From: Yinghuangia seranimata
GTDB taxonomy: Bacteria > Actinomycetota > Actinomycetes > Streptomycetales > Streptomycetaceae
Length of the DNA: 64,000 nt
Direction: 5' to 3'
NCBI RefSeq assembly: GCF_029953285.1
Contig: NZ_JASAOI010000008.1
Coordinates: 62,001 to 126,000, forward strand
How positions within the stretch are numbered: position 1 is the first letter of the stretch; every line of letters starts with the position of its first letter. Below the pieces are notes generated by a model. The model was not told the origin of the DNA, did not search any database, and worked only from the letters and a program-made list of their open reading frames with translations. Made by a program: the position numbers and the translations under genes. Shown here piece by piece: positions 56,731-64,000 of this stretch.

Positions 56731-59601
56731 TCAGCGGCCCAGCAGCGCCGCCACCGCCTGTGCGGTCGCCGGGTGCCGTCCCACCAGGGCCAGCCCGTCG
56801 GCGCTTGCCGCGCCAGGATCGGCCCACGTGCCCTCGCAGCCGAGCAGGTCCGCGACCGCGTCGCAGGTCGCCGGGTGGGCGGCCAGCAGGGCGAGGCCGA
56901 CACCGCCCGCCTTGCCGCGCCGCGCAGCCGCGGGGACCTGCGCGGGCTCCCCCGCGCGCCACGGCGCGATCCACGCGTCGAGGTCCGCGAGCCGGCCCGG
57001 GAAGACCCGGCCCGCCTCGCGCACCAGCAGCGGCGCCAGTTCGGCGCCGTCCGCGCGCAGCGTCGTGATCAGCGTCGGGAGCCACGGAAGCAGCACGCGG
57101 TCCGGCAGCCGCCCGAACGCGTTCGACACCGCCTCGACGACGAAGTCGGACAGCCCCGGCACCGGTTCGAGGGCCTGCACGAAGCCGCTGAGATAGCGCG
57201 GGTACGCGGGCAGTACCAGCGGGTTCCCCAGCAGTTCGTCGCAGCGGGCCCGCAGCGCCGCGCGGGTCAGGCGCCCGAGGTGGAGCTGGGCGGCCCACAG
57301 CAGCGCGAGCTTGGACGGGTCCTCGGGGTGCGACTGCGCGACCGCGAGCTCGAGTTGCGTCCGGTCGCAGCCGAGCGACAGGGCGAGGCTCTCCATGCTG
57401 AACAGGAAGCCCAGCATGGCCGCGACCTGGCGGACCGTCGCGTCGTCGTCGGTGAACGCCGTCGGCAGCAGCGTGCAGTAGTGCGCGTACGCGGTTTTGA
57501 CGAACGACTCGATCCAGCCCGGCAGTGTCGGCTCGCTGGTCCGGTAGTAGGCCAGCAGCCGCCGGACGCGGCGCAGCACCTCGGGGGCGCCGTCCACGGT
57601 GCGTTCGGCGGCCAGGAGTTCGAGGGCCCGCAGGCCGAGTTCGTCGGCGAGGCGGCGGCTGCCGAGGTACAGCGTCGCGTCCTCGACGCCCTCGAGGACG
57701 CTCGCCGCGGTGGCCTTGGGCCCGTACGCCGCGCGCCGCAGCCGCTGTTCGAGGACCTGCTCGACGCTGACGCCCTCGTAGCCGAGCTCGATGAGGGCGC
57801 GCTGGTGGGTGCCGAGCGCCAGGTCCCACGACTCCTGGATGGACCGTTCGCCGAGCCGCCGCTCCCCCATGATCGGCCGGGCGGCGCCGTGCGGCATCAG
57901 GTAGCGCAGCATCCACAGGACGTCGGAGCAGGCGGCCAGTTCGGGCCGACCGGCGATGTCCATCAACGCCCTTTGCACACCGCGCTGTTCGAGCTTGAGC
58001 CCGAGCGGAGCGAGCCGGTCGTGCACGTTGCGCGCCAGCGGCGGCAGCGCGTCGTAGCCGACCTTGCCGACGCGGTCGCCGCCCATCATGATCTCGACGA
58101 GGCGGCGTACGTCGCGCCGGCCCGGCACCGCGTCCTTCTCGATGCACGTGACGGCGGCGTCCTGGAAGTCGTACGGCGTGGGCCTGGCGCGGTCGCGCAT
58201 GCCGGCCAGCAGGATCGACGTCTCGAACACCGCGATGGCGTCGGCGGTGGACGCCAGGTAGCCGTTGCGGCGGGCGGCGCGCACGATGTCGACGGACCAG
58301 CCCAGCAGTTCGGCCTCGTCGAGGCGGTCGATGACGGGCGGGCGCTGGAGGAAGCCCGTCAGCTTGTCCGCCGCGTCGTCCGGAGCCGGGGCCGGAGCTT
58401 GGGCCGGGATCTGCGCGGTCTTCTTCGCGACGGCCTTCTTCGCCGCGGCGGCCGTCTTCTTGGCCGCGCCCTGGCCGACCAGCCGGTACGGCGCGACCCC
58501 GTTGCGCTTCAGGTTCTTCTGCCACACGGTCGCCGCGATCGACACCGACCCCGCGGCCAGCCCGAACTGGGCCTCTATCGCGGCGTGGCTGGACGGGATC
58601 AGCCCGTACTGCCACTTCGTCCCGCCGGGCGGGCTGATGGCGAAGCCGTCCGTTCCGTCGACGCCGAACTCGTCGACGCGGCTCGCCGCGTGGAAGGCAC
58701 CGCACACGTACAGGCAGTCGGCCGGGTCGGTCCCGGTGGCGGCCAGGTGTTCGCGCATGCGCGTCCACATGTAGCGCTCGCGGTCCTCGTCGACCTGGAC
58801 GCGGCGGGCGTCGCCGGGGGCGAGGCGCCGGAACAGGCTGCCGATGAGCAGCATGACCTGCCGGTAGGTGGCGTAGTCGCTGTCCTTGTCGCCGAGCGGG
58901 AGTTCGACGTACTGGTGCCACCACTCGGACCAGTGCCGGACCCGGCCGTGGCGCAGCAGGTGCTCCTCCAGCTGGGCGAAGCGGGGCCGCAGGTCGCCGA
59001 TCTCGACGCCGACGGCGTCGCCGTGCAGGGCGGCCTCCTCCTCGACGGGCGGTGCGTCGGGGTCAGCGGGCGCCTCGGGGGCCGCGGTGTCGCGCGGCTC
59101 CCACTGGAAGACGTGGTCGGACGAGCGGTCGACGAGGACGAGTTCGACGCCGGGGGTCTCCAGCGCGTACGCGATCGCCTGGTACTCGGCGGACGCCTCG
59201 GTGATCGGCGCGACCACCGACAGCGGCGCCCACTCGGCCGGGAACCCCTCGATCTCGGCGGCGAACGCCTGGACCGCCACCGGGAGCGTGCAGTTGCGCA
59301 GCTCGGTGAGCAACGGCGCCATGTCCTCGCACAGTTCGAGGTAGACGACCTTGGGCTGCTTCTCCCGCAGCCGCCGCGCCATGGCGAGCGCGGACGCCGG
59401 CGAGTGGTGGCAGACCGGGAAGATCTCGAGCGGTTCGCGGACGGCGCGGTCGACGTCGTCGACGATGCCGAGCAGGATCTCACCGAGCGCGTCAGGACCC
59501 TCGGCGAACGTCGCGGCGGCGTCCTGGAGTTGGGTGCGCAGCGCGGTGAACGACCCCTCGACGGAAGGCCCCGCGGCGGACCGGGTGACGACGCCGCTCA
59601 T
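56731..59601 (-). CDS. DUF5682-family protein (TraB/ChaN-like hydrolase-type motifs)
   Basis: 956 residues, last gene of the MoxR/VWA operon. The N-terminal third has IFPVCHHSPASALAMARRL (residues 60-78), VVYLELCEDM (85-94) and LYVCGAFHAASRVD (297-310). Together these resemble the paired His motifs of TraB/ChaN/erythromycin-esterase-like proteins, which would make a metal-dependent hydrolase possible. A Lys/Ala-rich linker near residue 390 (AKKTAAAAKKAVAKK) leads to a long helical, repeat-like C-terminal region. The ATG overlaps the MoxR stop (ATGA). Output or effector role is inferred from position only. Confidence 0.78.
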   Translation of the reverse strand: MSGVVTRSAAGPSVEGSFTALRTQLQDAAATFAEGPDALGEILLGIVDDVDRAVREPLEIFPVCHHSPASALAMARRLREKQPKVVYLELCEDMAPLLTELRNCTLPVAVQAFAAEIEGFPAEWAPLSVVAPITEASAEYQAIAYALETPGVELVLVDRSSDHVFQWEPRDTAAPEAPADPDAPPVEEEAALHGDAVGVEIGDLRPRFAQLEEHLLRHGRVRHWSEWWHQYVELPLGDKDSDYATYRQVMLLIGSLFRRLAPGDARRVQVDEDRERYMWTRMREHLAATGTDPADCLYVCGAFHAASRVDEFGVDGTDGFAISPPGGTKWQYGLIPSSHAAIEAQFGLAAGSVSIAATVWQKNLKRNGVAPYRLVGQGAAKKTAAAAKKAVAKKTAQIPAQAPAPAPDDAADKLTGFLQRPPVIDRLDEAELLGWSVDIVRAARRNGYLASTADAIAVFETSILLAGMRDRARPTPYDFQDAAVTCIEKDAVPGRRDVRRLVEIMMGGDRVGKVGYDALPPLARNVHDRLAPLGLKLEQRGVQRALMDIAGRPELAACSDVLWMLRYLMPHGAARPIMGERRLGERSIQESWDLALGTHQRALIELGYEGVSVEQVLEQRLRRAAYGPKATAASVLEGVEDATLYLGSRRLADELGLRALELLAAERTVDGAPEVLRRVRRLLAYYRTSEPTLPGWIESFVKTAYAHYCTLLPTAFTDDDATVRQVAAMLGFLFSMESLALSLGCDRTQLELAVAQSHPEDPSKLALLWAAQLHLGRLTRAALRARCDELLGNPLVLPAYPRYLSGFVQALEPVPGLSDFVVEAVSNAFGRLPDRVLLPWLPTLITTLRADGAELAPLLVREAGRVFPGRLADLDAWIAPWRAGEPAQVPAAARRGKAGGVGLALLAAHPATCDAVADLLGCEGTWADPGAASADGLALVGRHPATAQAVAALLGR

Positions 59602-60710
59602 GACATGCTCGCGATCGCGTTGCGGCCGCCCTCCAGGAACTCCGGCCAGGCACCGCCCTCGTCCTTGCTGCGCGGCTCGACGACGCCGTGCAGGTACTTG
59701 TTGATGATGGCCAGGTCCTCAGGCTCGCGGCGGGTGAGCGATCCGACGAGCGAGGCCGCGAGCGTGCCCGCGGTCAGGGCGCGGTCGCCGAAGAAGTTGC
59801 TGTGCAGGATGGCGTCTTCGAGCACGCCGATCTGCTCGGCGGTGGACAGCGCCGACTCCAGCTTCTCGTCGTCGCTGCCCGCCGAGGCGGCGGCCGCGCG
59901 CAGGTCGGCGAAGCTCTGCAGCAGCACGTCGAGCAGCGTCGGCGGGACGTCCAGCTCGATCTGGTGGCGGCGCAGCAGTTCCTCGGTGCGGAAGCGGACG
60001 ATCTCCGACTCGCTCTTCCTGTTCGTCACCACGGGGATGCGCACGAAGTTGAACCGGCGCTTGAGCGCGGAGGACAGGTCGTTGACGCCCCGGTCGCGGC
60101 TGTTCGCGGTGGCGATGATCGAGAAGCCCGGCTTGGCGAAGACGATGTTGTCGCTGTCCAGTTCGGGCACCGAGATGTACTTCTCGGACAGGATGGAGAT
60201 GAGCGCGTCCTGGACGTCGCTGGTGGAGCGGGTCAGCTCCTCGAAGCGGCCGATGGCGCCGCCCTCCATCGCGGTCATGATCGGCGAGGGGATCATCGAC
60301 TCGCGGGACTGGCCCTTGGCGATGACCATCGACACGTTCCACGAGTACTTGATGTGGTCCTCGGTGGTGCCGGCGGTGCCCTGCACGACGAGCGTCGAGT
60401 TGCGGCTGATCGCGGCGGCGAGGAGCTCGGCGAGCCAGCTCTTGCCGGTGCCGGGGTCGCCGATGAGCAGCAGGCCGCGGTCGGACGCGAGGGTGACGAC
60501 GGCGCGTTCGACGATGCTGCGGTCGCCGAACCACTTCTGCGGGATCTCGCGGTCGAGGCCGTCGGACGGCTCGGAGCCGAGCACGAACAGCCGGATCATC
60601 TTCGGGGACAGCCGCCACGCGAAGGGCTTGGGCGCGTCGTCGACGGACTCGAGCCAGTCGAGCTCCTCGGCGTACTTGATCTCGGCGGGGGCGCGCAGCA
60701 GGTCGGACAT
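59598..60710 (-). CDS. MoxR-type AAA+ ATPase
   Basis: 370 residues. The Walker A is GDPGTGKSW (84-92), sensor 1 is IIATANSRDRGV, and the arginine-finger region is LSSALKRRFNFVRIP. The Walker B position reads GRFEELTR instead of the usual FDE, so Asp is replaced by Glu; this may slow hydrolysis. MoxR ATPases work with VWA proteins to remodel or activate targets. The next gene upstream, about 58 nt away, encodes the VWA partner, and the DUF5682 gene overlaps this stop. Confidence 0.88.
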   Translation of the reverse strand: MSDLLRAPAEIKYAEELDWLESVDDAPKPFAWRLSPKMIRLFVLGSEPSDGLDREIPQKWFGDRSIVERAVVTLASDRGLLLIGDPGTGKSWLAELLAAAISRNSTLVVQGTAGTTEDHIKYSWNVSMVIAKGQSRESMIPSPIMTAMEGGAIGRFEELTRSTSDVQDALISILSEKYISVPELDSDNIVFAKPGFSIIATANSRDRGVNDLSSALKRRFNFVRIPVVTNRKSESEIVRFRTEELLRRHQIELDVPPTLLDVLLQSFADLRAAAASAGSDDEKLESALSTAEQIGVLEDAILHSNFFGDRALTAGTLAASLVGSLTRREPEDLAIINKYLHGVVEPRSKDEGGAWPEFLEGGRNAIASMS

Positions 60711-60768
60711 GGTGGCAGGGCCTTTCCGGGCGGGGTGTCGGGGAGGAAGAAAAGGGAAGGCGGCCGGA

Positions 60769-62238
60769 CTAGGCCAGGAACGCCTTGAGTTCGCGGACGA
60801 GCTTGGAGATGTGGCCGGAGATCACCGGCGTGCCGAGGTCCTTGAAGCGTTCGCGGAACCACGGGTTGACGCTGGCGCGGCCGCCGCTGGTCACGGACCC
60901 GACGGGGATGAACTTCGCGCCCGAGCGGTGGATGTTCGCCATGCTCTCGAACAGCTGCTCGTTGTGCCATTCGTAGAAGTCGGAGATCCACACCACGACG
61001 GTGTTGCGCGGTTCGGCGATCTTCGGCTGGGCGAGCGTCATCGCCACGGTGCCGTCCGTGCCGCCGCCGAGATTGGTGCGCAGCAGCGTCTCGAACGGGT
61101 CGTGCACCCACGGGGTGAGGTCGACGGCGCGCGTGTCGTACGCGATGAGGTGCACGTCGACCTTGGGCAGGCCGGCGAAGATCGAGGCGAGGATGGTGCA
61201 GTTGACCATCGAGTCGACCATCGAGCCGGACTGGTCGACGACGACGATCAGCCGCTGCGGCGTGGTCTTGCGGGAGGTGTGCCGGTAGTAGAGGCGGTCG
61301 ACGTACAGCCGCTCCTCCTCCGGGCTCCAGTTGGTGAGGTTCTTCCAGATCGTGCGGTCGAGGTCGAGGTTGCGGAACACCCGCTTGGGCGGCACCGAGC
61401 GGTCGAGGGTGCCGACGGTGGCCTTCTCGACCTGGGTGCGCAGGACCTCGCCGACCTCGTCGACGAAGCGGCGGATGAGGGCCTTGGCGTTGGCGAGCGC
61501 GACGCCCGACAGGTTGTCCTTGTCGAGCAGCAGCTGCTCGATCAGCGACATGCTCGGCGTGAGCTGCGCGGCCAACCGCGGGTCGGCGAGCACCTCGCGC
61601 AGGCGCATGCGCTTGACGAGGTCGCCTTCGATGGCGCCGAGTTCGGGGCCGATGGGCGGGATGAGGTTGCCCAGGTCCGGAGTGCGGCGGCCGCGCCCTG
61701 TGCCGGTCGGGGACACGCCTTGGCCGCCGCTCGCGCCCCCGCCGCCACGTCCGCCGCGCAGGTCACCGGGCTTGCAGCCGAACGCGCGTTCCAGCCAGCC
61801 CGCGTCGGCCTGCCACTGGGCGAGCTGTCCGGCGCTGACGGTGCCGGAGCCGGTGGCGAAGACGTTCAGCAGCACCTTGGAGACGAGGGCGGCGCTGCGG
61901 ACCTCGGCGGCGCGGTCGCGTGCGGCGTCGTCGGACGGCTCCTCCTGAGGGAGCATCAGGCCCTGGATCTCGTCGGCCAGTTCCGGGTGCCGCTGCACGA
62001 CGGCGTCGATGGACGCCTGCGGGTCGAGCAGCGCGGGCGGCAGGCCTATGTCCTCGAGGACGGCCACGCTCGCGGACTCCAGCGACGCCTGCTCCTCCGG
62101 GTCGAACATCCGGGCGAGGAGGCGCCAGTACAGCACCTGGCGGCGGTTCTCGTCGGCGTCGGCGACCTGCGTCGCGTCCGTCGTCGTGTCCGTCGTCGCG
62201 TCCGTCGTCGTGTCCGTCGCGGTGGTCTCGTCGGTCAT
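60769..62238 (-). CDS. VWA-domain protein (MoxR partner)
   Basis: 489 residues. An N-terminal Thr/Asp repeat tail is followed by a helical region (about 30-155), a Gly-rich linker (LRGGRGGGGASGGQG, 160-174), a second helical region (about 190-300) and a C-terminal von Willebrand A domain. The MIDAS is complete: Asp335-x-Ser-x-Ser (DQSGSM), Thr in GGGTDGT and Asp in ISDFYEW. Mg-dependent protein binding is expected. The ATG at 62236-62238 overlaps the stop of the 462-residue gene (ATGA). Confidence 0.88.
   Translation of the reverse strand: MTDETTATDTTTDATTDTTTDATQVADADENRRQVLYWRLLARMFDPEEQASLESASVAVLEDIGLPPALLDPQASIDAVVQRHPELADEIQGLMLPQEEPSDDAARDRAAEVRSAALVSKVLLNVFATGSGTVSAGQLAQWQADAGWLERAFGCKPGDLRGGRGGGGASGGQGVSPTGTGRGRRTPDLGNLIPPIGPELGAIEGDLVKRMRLREVLADPRLAAQLTPSMSLIEQLLLDKDNLSGVALANAKALIRRFVDEVGEVLRTQVEKATVGTLDRSVPPKRVFRNLDLDRTIWKNLTNWSPEEERLYVDRLYYRHTSRKTTPQRLIVVVDQSGSMVDSMVNCTILASIFAGLPKVDVHLIAYDTRAVDLTPWVHDPFETLLRTNLGGGTDGTVAMTLAQPKIAEPRNTVVVWISDFYEWHNEQLFESMANIHRSGAKFIPVGSVTSGGRASVNPWFRERFKDLGTPVISGHISKLVRELKAFLA
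62176..62222. repeat. 12-bp tandem repeat in the VWA gene
   Basis: GTCCGTCGTCG plus T or C recurs almost four times at 12-bp intervals and encodes the Thr-Asp-Ala/Thr-Thr tail at the VWA protein N-terminus. It is a likely site of length variation. Confidence 0.75.
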
Positions 62239-63623
62239 CGGCGCAGCAGCTTTCCCGCTCGTTCCCGCAGGACGGCGACGGCGTCGGTGGCGGCCTTTTC
62301 GGCCTTGACGCCCGCCGTGTCCGCGGTGCCGCCGGCCCAGGCGCCCGCGTGCAGCACGAGGGCCTTCTTCTTGACCGTCGCCTCGACGGCCAGCGGCTGG
62401 ACGGCGAACCGCCCGGCGTCCCAGCGCAGCAGGCCGATGCAGGCCGTGGACGCCGCGACGGCCTCGGGGGTGAGCGGCCCCGCGGTGGGGATCCGGTCGA
62501 TGTCGACGGGGAGGTTGTGCCCCGGGAGGGCGAACACGGTGGCGGCGTCGTCCCGTTGGACGCCGTATCCGTCGAGGAACACCGGGACGGCGATGCGCGC
62601 CGGGTGCCGGTCCAGCGGCGCGGCCGTGGAGGCGGCCGCCTTGGGGAGCGCGACGCGAGCGGTGGCGAACGGGTCGGCGGGGTCGCCCTGGCGGGCCTGC
62701 GCGTCGTCCCAGAGCAGGTCGCCCTCGGCGGTCAGCGGCATGCCGTCCAGGTCCATCGACCGGCCTTCGCTGACGGCGGCGAGCAACGCCATGTGCGGGC
62801 GCAGCAGTTGCCACACGCCCATGCCGACGACCGTGTCGGGCTTGGGCGCCGAGACGCTCGCGCGCACCAGGCGCGGCGTGCTGCCGTCGGCGGGCTCGAA
62901 CACCGCGTGCACCTGGGCCTGGACGGCGGTGGCGTGCTCGTGGAGGTCGACGCCGAGCGGCAGCAGCCGGCCGGAGACCGGTTCGGCCGGTGCGGCGGTC
63001 AGCGCGCCGGGCCGGGTCAGGAGCATGGCGCGCGACCACAGGTCGGCCCAGCGGCGTACCGGCACCCGTTCGAGGGCGGCGCCGGGGCACGACGCGGCGA
63101 GTTCGGCGGCGAACCCGTCCAGCAGTACGGCGAGTCGGCGCAGCGCGGGCTCGGGGAGCATGGCCGAGACGACCTGGGCGGCGCCCGCGACGACGTCGTG
63201 GTCGAGGCCCTGCCACCCGGCACGGGCCAGGTCGGCGAGCCAGGACCGGGCGGCGGCGAGCAGGTTCGGCGAGGCGGATTCGCTTGCGGGAAAAGGCTGT
63301 TCGTCGGGTCGCACGCGTCCGGTGGCCTCGTCCGCGCGGGCGGTGAGCGCGTCGTGCACGGCGCCGAACACGGCGGTGCGGGCTGCGGCGAGCGCGACGA
63401 GGTCGTCCTCGCTCGCGGCACCGGCGGCGGCCTTGTCGGCGGCTTCGGCGACGCGCTCGGCCAGCGGGGTGCCGGCGACGGCGTCGGCCAGGCCGGTCAG
63501 TGCCGCGGCCTGGGCGGGCTGGGGGCGCAGCAGGCCGGCGACGAGCGTGCGGTCGAAGGCGTCCACGGCGGCGAGCGCCTCGTCGAGGCCGGCGACGGGT
63601 TCGGTGAGCAGGTCGACGCGCAT
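62235..63623 (-). CDS. Unknown protein in the MoxR/VWA operon
   Basis: 462 residues, no family recognised. The first 200 residues are helical and Ala/Leu-rich (LDEALAAVDAFDRTLVAGLLRPQPAQAA and so on). The second half has mixed strands (RLLPLGVDLHEHATAVQAQVHAVFEPADGSTPRLVRASVSAPKPDTVVGMGVWQLLRPH) and ends in a Lys-rich strand-helix segment (QPLAVEATVKKKALVLHAGAW). No catalytic motif or membrane helix is visible. The ATG at 63621-63623 overlaps the preceding stop (TGATG), so it is co-translated with the SWIM protein and the VWA protein. It may be a target or scaffold of the ATPase. Confidence 0.7.
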   Translation of the reverse strand: MRVDLLTEPVAGLDEALAAVDAFDRTLVAGLLRPQPAQAAALTGLADAVAGTPLAERVAEAADKAAAGAASEDDLVALAAARTAVFGAVHDALTARADEATGRVRPDEQPFPASESASPNLLAAARSWLADLARAGWQGLDHDVVAGAAQVVSAMLPEPALRRLAVLLDGFAAELAASCPGAALERVPVRRWADLWSRAMLLTRPGALTAAPAEPVSGRLLPLGVDLHEHATAVQAQVHAVFEPADGSTPRLVRASVSAPKPDTVVGMGVWQLLRPHMALLAAVSEGRSMDLDGMPLTAEGDLLWDDAQARQGDPADPFATARVALPKAAASTAAPLDRHPARIAVPVFLDGYGVQRDDAATVFALPGHNLPVDIDRIPTAGPLTPEAVAASTACIGLLRWDAGRFAVQPLAVEATVKKKALVLHAGAWAGGTADTAGVKAEKAATDAVAVLRERAGKLLRR

Positions 63624-64000
63624 CAGGCCACCGCCGTCCGGGTCGGCGGGAACCACTGCATCTCGGGCAACGGCGCGGTGGTCGCGGCCAGTTCGAGGTA
63701 GGCCAGGTGCCGCAGGAAGCGGCTGAACACCGGCGCGGCGGCCGAAGTGTCGCCCTGCGCCGGGCGGGTGGCGCGCATGGTCGAGCTGATGCTGCCGGCG
63801 GTCGGCGCCGCGTCGGCGAGGTCGACGCGCAGGTAGCGGCCGACGCGGTCCCCGCCGTACTGCAGCACCGCTTCGGCGATCAGCGCCTCGATGTGCTTGC
63901 AGAACGAGCCGCGGGCGCCGCCGCACGGGCGGTTGTTGTTGGTGCTGCACGCGAACGCGAAGGTGCGGACGGCCACCGACGAGACGTACACGCGGCTGAT
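63623..64000 (-). CDS. SWIM-type zinc-finger protein (C-terminal part, cut by window)
   Basis: The frame is open to the window edge; 125 codons are visible. VRTFAFACSTNNNRPCGGARGSFCKHIEALIAEAVL has the Cys/Cys-x-His pattern of SWIM zinc fingers (C...C...CxH), which bind DNA or proteins. The rest (YGGDRVGRYLRVDLADAA, PVFSRFLRHLAYLELAA) is a helical tail. It is the first visible gene of the MoxR/VWA operon, with the true start beyond position 64000. The family call rests on one motif. Confidence 0.55.
   Translation of the reverse strand: MSRVYVSSVAVRTFAFACSTNNNRPCGGARGSFCKHIEALIAEAVLQYGGDRVGRYLRVDLADAAPTAGSISSTMRATRPAQGDTSAAAPVFSRFLRHLAYLELAATTAPLPEMQWFPPTRTAVA

Noticed and set aside
62176-62222. 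CRISPR-like or regulatory direct repeats
   Set aside because: The 12-bp period is in frame and simply encodes a Thr/Asp tail of the VWA protein; no spacers.
56773-63726. Very long plus-strand open frame (more than 2,300 codons) opposite the MoxR/VWA operon
   Set aside because: It mirrors codon bias of the minus-strand genes, has no domain motifs and is Arg/Gly/Val-rich as expected for an antisense frame in high-GC DNA.
1-64000. tRNA, rRNA, riboswitch or phage attachment sites
   Set aside because: I scanned for cloverleaf-like, thiamine/cobalamin/glycine leader and integrase-related features and saw none; absence by eye is not proof.

Overview
The window comes from a very GC-rich actinomycete, probably Streptomyces or a related genus. 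It has strong third-position GC bias, GTG and TTG starts, several candidate leaderless promoters with TAG-type -10 boxes, and runs of genes joined by 4-nt ATGA/GTGA overlaps. Many regulators (MarR/GbsR, HxlR, MocR, AraC, Lrp, LuxR) sit beside one or two target genes, which is typical of a Streptomyces-like chromosome arm. I saw no rRNA, tRNA, CRISPR array or phage. The only mobile-element trace is a transposase stub at about 11.8 kb.

Left part (1-17.8 kb) holds small regulator/target modules. These are GbsR with an ABC-2 exporter, HxlR with a tautomerase-like protein, a DUF4097-type lipoprotein, a ketopantoate-reductase-family enzyme, an MFS pump divergent from a MocR regulator with a perfect 8+8 operator, a GH16 glucanase lipoprotein, an ankyrin protein, a Ser/Thr kinase with an eight-unit PQQ-type propeller, and a large secreted protein with five exactly spaced Cys-x8-Cys repeats.

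Centre (17.8-34.3 kb, all on the minus strand) holds a compact, largely translationally coupled biosynthetic operon. In transcription order it encodes an adenylating enzyme fused to an ACP, a benzoate-CoA-ligase-like enzyme, KS2, a degenerate KS partner, a 57-residue ORF, KS1, a second degenerate partner, a free ACP, a ketoreductase, an FAD oxidoreductase, a malonyl transferase, a thioester reductase, an AraC regulator carrying an FMN-reductase-like domain, a PaaZ-like aldehyde-dehydrogenase/MaoC fusion whose dehydrogenase half has lost both catalytic residues, and a zinc alcohol dehydrogenase. There is ketoreduction and dehydration but no enoyl reductase or aromatase/cyclase. The logical reading is a reducing type II PKS, related to aryl-polyene systems, that makes an aryl- or acyl-primed polyene and releases it reductively as an aldehyde or alcohol. 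This is the best candidate for an undescribed pathway.

Next (34.5-42.7 kb) is a coupled operon with a GH3 beta-glucosidase followed by a complete Opp/Dpp-type ABC importer, then a HCSAGKDRTG tyrosine-phosphatase-like gene. This suggests uptake and cleavage of a glycosylated or oligosaccharide substrate. It lies directly upstream of, and in the same direction as, the PKS operon.

Right part (42.8-56.6 kb) contains a double-domain Lrp regulator, a DHA2 efflux pump, a metallophosphoesterase, an SDR, a kinase-fold phosphotransferase coupled to a DHFR-like protein, a carboxymuconolactone-decarboxylase-family protein divergent from its HxlR regulator, a type B carboxylesterase, a methyltransferase, a SnoaL-like protein, a LuxR regulator and a DUF429 protein. 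Two of the intergenic regions hold long perfect hairpins.

The right edge (56.7-64 kb) is a coupled five-gene minus-strand operon: a SWIM-type zinc-finger protein (cut by the window), an unknown 462-residue protein, a VWA protein, a MoxR-type AAA ATPase and a DUF5682-type protein. It looks like a MoxR/VWA chaperone-like module with an unknown output.
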